DNA of 64,000 nucleotides, taken from Salinimicrobium sp049680855 (GTDB lineage Bacteria > Bacteroidota > Bacteroidia > Flavobacteriales > Flavobacteriaceae). Position 1 is the first letter of the stretch. Every line of letters begins with the position of its first letter. Both the position numbers and the translations under genes were made by a program. The stretch is taken from contig NZ_JBMPGS010000001.1 of the NCBI RefSeq assembly GCF_049680855.1, positions 682,001 to 746,000 of the forward strand, in the 5' to 3' direction. Below are positions 60,946 to 64,000 of the stretch, piece after piece. The notes under the pieces are model-generated. The model did not search any database. It was not told the DNA's origin and saw only the letters and a program-made list of their open reading frames with translations.

Positions 60946-62253
60946 GATACTTACTTCAGTTTTCTTATGCCTGTACCCGTAAAAGAGGATATAGGCATAA
61001 CAACCCATTACTAGAATAAGCGCGATGTTGAAATTAAAGCTGTCTGTAAGAAAACCAAAAGCCGGTGGAATAATAGCGCCACCTACGATCATTGTACATA
61101 AAATTCCCGATCCCTGCGGTTTGTTATCGCCCAATCCGTCCAGTGCCAGACTGAAAATCGTTGGAAACATAATCGAATTGAATAGACCTACAGCTAAGAT
61201 CGTCCACATAGCAATTAAGCCGGTGGATAAATTGGAAATAACGATCAAACCGATGGCACACACAGCGAAAAAGCTAAGGACTTTCGCCGGATTAATAATT
61301 TTAGTGAGATAAGAACCGATAAATCTTCCAATCATGGCTCCTGTCCAGTAAAAGGTCACGAATACTCCCACCAGGGCCATATCTGTAGAGACTGAAACTC
61401 CTGTATTGAGCAGCCACCCGGCTATTGTACGCATAAATCCTGTTTCCCTTATAGTCGCGGCAAGATCAAGGCTTAGGAAGTAGTTTACCATATAACTTCC
61501 CAGCGCCACTTCGGCTCCCACGTAAAAGAAGAGTCCGATTGCACCCAAAACGAGATTTTTATTTTTCAGAACTTCCCCGTAGTTGTTGGAAGCTTCTTTA
61601 TCTGTCACCGTAGGAAGTTTTACAAACATGAATACCATTGCAATCAAAATGATAAAAAGTGCAATCCCGAGAAATGGGATTTGGACAGCAGAAGCTTCAG
61701 AAACATAATATGCTCTTTGTTCTGCTTCTGTCATGAAAGCGATCTCTTCCGAAGTCATTACTTTATCGCTCAAAATGAAAAGCGCACCCAGCAACGGTGC
61801 TATCGCAGTTCCGAGGGAATTAAATGCCTGGGAAAGGTTGAGTCGGCTGGAGGCAGTTTCTTCTGAACCCAGGATCGTTACGTAAGGATTCGCAGCTACC
61901 TGTAAAATGGTAATTCCCCCTGCAAGTATAAAATATCCCAGCATGAAAATTCCGAAGATCCTGTAGGAGGCGGCAGGCCAGAATAAAAGGCAACCCGCGG
62001 CCATGGTGAAAAGCCCTAAAATAATTCCTTTCTTATATCCTATTTTCGAGAGGATATAACCTGCAGGAATGGATAGCAGGAAATAAGCACCAAAAAATGC
62101 GAACTGTACCATTCCTGCCTGGAAGTAGGTAAGCGTGAATACTTCCCGAAGCCTCGGAATGAGTGAATCTACTAAAACGGTGAGTAAACCCCATAAGAAG
62201 AAAAGGATGGTTACAAAGATAAATGCGGTACGGTAGGATTTTTTCTGGTTCAT
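60943..62253 (-). CDS. MFS sugar transporter, FucP/glucose-galactose type
   Basis: A 436-residue 12-helix permease of the FHS family (fucose, glucose/galactose, GlcNAc). Typical LWGLLTVLVDSLIPRLREVFTLTYFQAG start, GxxxxxRxxG-like GYKKGIILGLF loop, GSYLTKIINPAKVLSFFA. It follows the glycosylasparaginase gene by 6 nt in one operon, which suggests GlcNAc as substrate (inference). It lies between polA and this enzyme on the same strand. Confidence 0.9.
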   Translation of the reverse strand: MNQKKSYRTAFIFVTILFFLWGLLTVLVDSLIPRLREVFTLTYFQAGMVQFAFFGAYFLLSIPAGYILSKIGYKKGIILGLFTMAAGCLLFWPAASYRIFGIFMLGYFILAGGITILQVAANPYVTILGSEETASSRLNLSQAFNSLGTAIAPLLGALFILSDKVMTSEEIAFMTEAEQRAYYVSEASAVQIPFLGIALFIILIAMVFMFVKLPTVTDKEASNNYGEVLKNKNLVLGAIGLFFYVGAEVALGSYMVNYFLSLDLAATIRETGFMRTIAGWLLNTGVSVSTDMALVGVFVTFYWTGAMIGRFIGSYLTKIINPAKVLSFFAVCAIGLIVISNLSTGLIAMWTILAVGLFNSIMFPTIFSLALDGLGDNKPQGSGILCTMIVGGAIIPPAFGFLTDSFNFNIALILVMGCYAYILFYGYRHKKTEVSI

Positions 62254-62259
62254 TTGAAT

Positions 62260-63231
62260 TTATATGTAATATTTACTGCTGATGTTCGTGTTTTCATTGT
62301 TCTGGTATTTCATGTATGAAAAACCTTTCTGGATGCAATAGGAGCCAACTTCCCCCTTTTTGTTCACGGCAATGATTGCCGCCTGGAAGTCTTTATAATT
62401 TGGGCTATTGGCGATAATTCGTTTAATGGCTGTTTCGCAAGCTTCCTGAGGGGATTTGCCTTGTCGCATTAATTCCACGACCAGAAAGCTGCTCACGTTT
62501 TTCAAGATCGCCTCGCCCATACCCGTGGCCACGGCACCTCCAACTTCATTGTCAAGAAATAATCCCGAACCTATTATGGGAGAGTCTCCCACGCGGCCAT
62601 TCATTTTATAGGACAAGCCCGAAGTGGTGCAGGCACCTGCCAAATCACCATTTTTGTCAATGCACAACATGCCAATCGTGTCGTGGTTTTCTATATTAAT
62701 TATGGGTTTATATTCCTTTTTTTTCAGCCACTCTTTATAAGCTTCTTCGGAAGAAGGGGTTAAGAGGTTCTCTTTTTCAAAACCATGTTCCCGTGCAAAT
62801 TGATCGGCTCCCTCTCCTGCCAGCATAACATGTGGGGTTTCTTCCATCACCTTGCGCGCCACAGAAACTGCATGGGTGTTATTTTTAAGGTAAACCACAG
62901 AACCGGCATTGCCATTTGGCGACATAATGCAGGCATCTAAAGTGACATTTCCTTCACGATCTGGTGCGCCACCCTTACCTACAGTAGTGTTTTTAAGATT
63001 GGCTTCTTCAATCATCACGCCTTGTTCTACGGCATCAAGTGCGGTAGCTCCATTTTCTAACATTTCACCGGCACGAAGACTCGCGTTTGGAAAGTTCCAG
63101 GTGGCGATGGTCAACGGAAAATTTTCTTGCATAAAATCAGGATTGTAGAGTTGGAAACCTGTAAGGGGAGGAATAGCCATAATCCCCACCCCAGAAAGGG
63201 TTGTATTCTTGATAAAGTTTCGTCTTTTCAT
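62260..63231 (-). CDS. N4-(beta-N-acetylglucosaminyl)-L-asparaginase (glycosylasparaginase)
   Basis: A 323-residue Ntn-hydrolase that cleaves the GlcNAc-Asn bond of N-linked glycopeptides. The self-processing site is ENHDTIGMLC, where Thr185 becomes the N-terminal nucleophile; GRVGDSPIIGSGLFLD and ATGMGEAI line the pocket. The signal MKRRNFIKNTTLSGVGIMAIPP has a twin-arginine-like RRNFIK motif, so export as a folded protein is likely. It is the first gene of an operon with the sugar transporter. Confidence 0.93.
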   Translation of the reverse strand: MKRRNFIKNTTLSGVGIMAIPPLTGFQLYNPDFMQENFPLTIATWNFPNASLRAGEMLENGATALDAVEQGVMIEEANLKNTTVGKGGAPDREGNVTLDACIMSPNGNAGSVVYLKNNTHAVSVARKVMEETPHVMLAGEGADQFAREHGFEKENLLTPSSEEAYKEWLKKKEYKPIINIENHDTIGMLCIDKNGDLAGACTTSGLSYKMNGRVGDSPIIGSGLFLDNEVGGAVATGMGEAILKNVSSFLVVELMRQGKSPQEACETAIKRIIANSPNYKDFQAAIIAVNKKGEVGSYCIQKGFSYMKYQNNENTNISSKYYI

Positions 63232-63318
63232 GTGCTCTGGTTATAAAAAAAAATTAGGTGAGCCAGTCTAGGCTGTAAAGTTAAAAAAGCATTGAAAGGA
63301 ATAATGTTTGTTACGACT

Positions 63319-63326
63319 TATTTTTG
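63319..63326 (+). promoter_or_regulatory. -7 box TATTTTTG of the phosphoesterase gene
   Basis: It lies 72 nt before the ATG at 63398. The upstream TTG at 63292 is 24 nt away. Confidence 0.35.
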
Positions 63327-63397
63327 GAATTAAACTTAAAGAAAAATCAGACAGGGCTGCAAATGAATTATCTTCGGCCTTTAATTTTATAGAAAAC

Positions 63398-64000
63398 ATG
63401 CGTTGGATTATTTTAGTGATCATTTACGTGGTGCTGGATATTTATGCTTTCCAGGCCTTTAAAACGGTTAGCAGGCATAACTGGATTTATTACATCTACC
63501 TTTTACTTTCCCTTGGCGCCTTGGCTTTTATGCTTTACCAGTTCAATATGGTGCCGGAAAAAGAAGGCTGGGCCGGAGCAAGAAGTTACTCTGTAGGCTT
63601 TTTTCTTGCGCTGTTCGTGCCTAAACTTATTTTCTTTTTCCTACTCTTTGGAGAAGATATCGTGCGGCTCATTATTGGTGGCGCGAGAAAGCTTTTCTCA
63701 TATAATGCTTCGGAAGATGCAATTCCTTCACGAAGAAAATTTATTAGTCAGCTGGCGCTGGGAATTGCAGCCATACCTTTTGCTTCACTTTTATACGGAA
63801 TGGTACAGGGGAGGTATAACTTTAGAGTACTGAAATATACGCTCTATTTTGACGATTTGCCGAAAGCTTTTGACGGGTACAGAATTGCTCAGATTAGCGA
63901 TATACATAGCGGGAGTTTTGATAATCCTGAAAAAATCAAATATGGGATCGACCTTTTGAATGAACAAAAAAGCGATGTCGTTCTCTTTACCGGTGATCTT
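63398..64000 (+). CDS. Membrane-anchored metallophosphoesterase, 5' part
   Basis: 201 residues to the window end, no stop. It starts with ATG at 63398 (MRWIILVIIYVVLDIYAFQ). Three membrane segments (about 2-22, 29-47 and 67-85) are followed by an internal RRKFISQLALGIAAIPFASL anchor and the calcineurin-like phosphoesterase start, ISDIHSG (metal-binding DxH) and FTGDL (GD). It is similar in layout to YkuE-type phosphoesterases. The catalytic GNHD and later His motifs lie outside the window. Confidence 0.87.
   Translation, partial: MRWIILVIIYVVLDIYAFQAFKTVSRHNWIYYIYLLLSLGALAFMLYQFNMVPEKEGWAGARSYSVGFFLALFVPKLIFFFLLFGEDIVRLIIGGARKLFSYNASEDAIPSRRKFISQLALGIAAIPFASLLYGMVQGRYNFRVLKYTLYFDDLPKAFDGYRIAQISDIHSGSFDNPEKIKYGIDLLNEQKSDVVLFTGDL

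Noticed and set aside
1..64000. CRISPR array, prophage, insertion sequence or integrase
   Set aside because: No regular direct repeats with spacers and no transposase, capsid, terminase or recombinase proteins were seen.

Overview
The window is ordinary chromosomal DNA from a member of the Bacteroidota, most likely a marine Flavobacteriaceae of the Gramella/Salegentibacter type (placement inferred). Supporting signs are AT-rich intergenic DNA, TAnnTTTG-type -7 promoter boxes instead of TATAAT, weak or absent Shine-Dalgarno sequences, the M13/S9 secreted peptidases, an exbB-TM-exbD-exbD cassette, lipoproteins with lipocalin-like folds, and the order rplM-rpsI-rpsB-tsf / pyrH-frr / asnS / rpoN. 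I see no prophage, insertion sequence, CRISPR array, integrase or clear genomic island.

Layout. 1-5.4 kb: the 3' part of a GH9 cellulase, a short SSB, a one-domain DEAD-box relative, a DUF389 membrane protein, an unknown helical protein, a GNAT and a small zinc-finger protein. 5.4-10.4 kb: CBS protein, M28 membrane peptidase, a Crp/Fnr regulator facing a perfect 20-bp palindrome in front of a VOC gene, and a YeeZ-like epimerase. 10.4-16 kb (minus): NTF2-like lipoprotein, S9 and M13 peptidases. 16-19.5 kb: methylglyoxal synthase, a CYP152-type P450 peroxygenase, a lipoprotein, an SDR threonine dehydrogenase. 19.5-26 kb (minus): cold-shock protein, CLC channel, aspS, proA-proB. 26-32.7 kb (minus): TetR-TolC-adaptor-RND efflux operon. 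32.8-38.7 kb: polyprenyl synthetase, a beta-barrel protein, sucA and sucB. 38.7-42.4 kb: a possible 35-aa membrane protein, retropepsin-like protease, TatD, acyltransferase, asparaginase. 42.4-45.8 kb: tRNA-Ser(GGA), the exbB/exbD cassette and a barrel protein. 45.8-56.9 kb (minus): membrane protein, rpoN, asnS, MMPL exporter, frr, pyrH, tsf, rpsB, rpsI, rplM, with one lipoprotein gene on the opposite strand inside the tsf-pyrH interval. 57-64 kb: lipoprotein, polA, MFS sugar transporter with a glycosylasparaginase, and the 5' part of a metallophosphoesterase gene.

How parts work together: sucA/sucB supply E1/E2 of 2-oxoglutarate dehydrogenase; ExbB/ExbD power TonB-dependent outer-membrane uptake; the TetR-controlled tripartite pump exports drugs; glycosylasparaginase plus a FucP-type transporter fit scavenging of GlcNAc-Asn from glycoproteins; proA/proB make proline precursors; the ribosomal block drives translation.

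No convincing wholly new multi-gene system was found. The points most worth a second look are: a PolA whose proofreading exonuclease motif I has lost its glutamate; a recurrent intergenic palindrome CAAAAATG-N-CATTTTTG; a perfect operator-like palindrome next to the Crp/Fnr gene; overlapping CGTTTGTAAACG repeats near ssb; a run of C-tracts before the polA terminator; a hairpin between rpsB and tsf; promoters so close to ATG that the mRNAs should be leaderless; and a possible 35-aa membrane protein. All functions are inferred from motifs read by eye; no database search was run.
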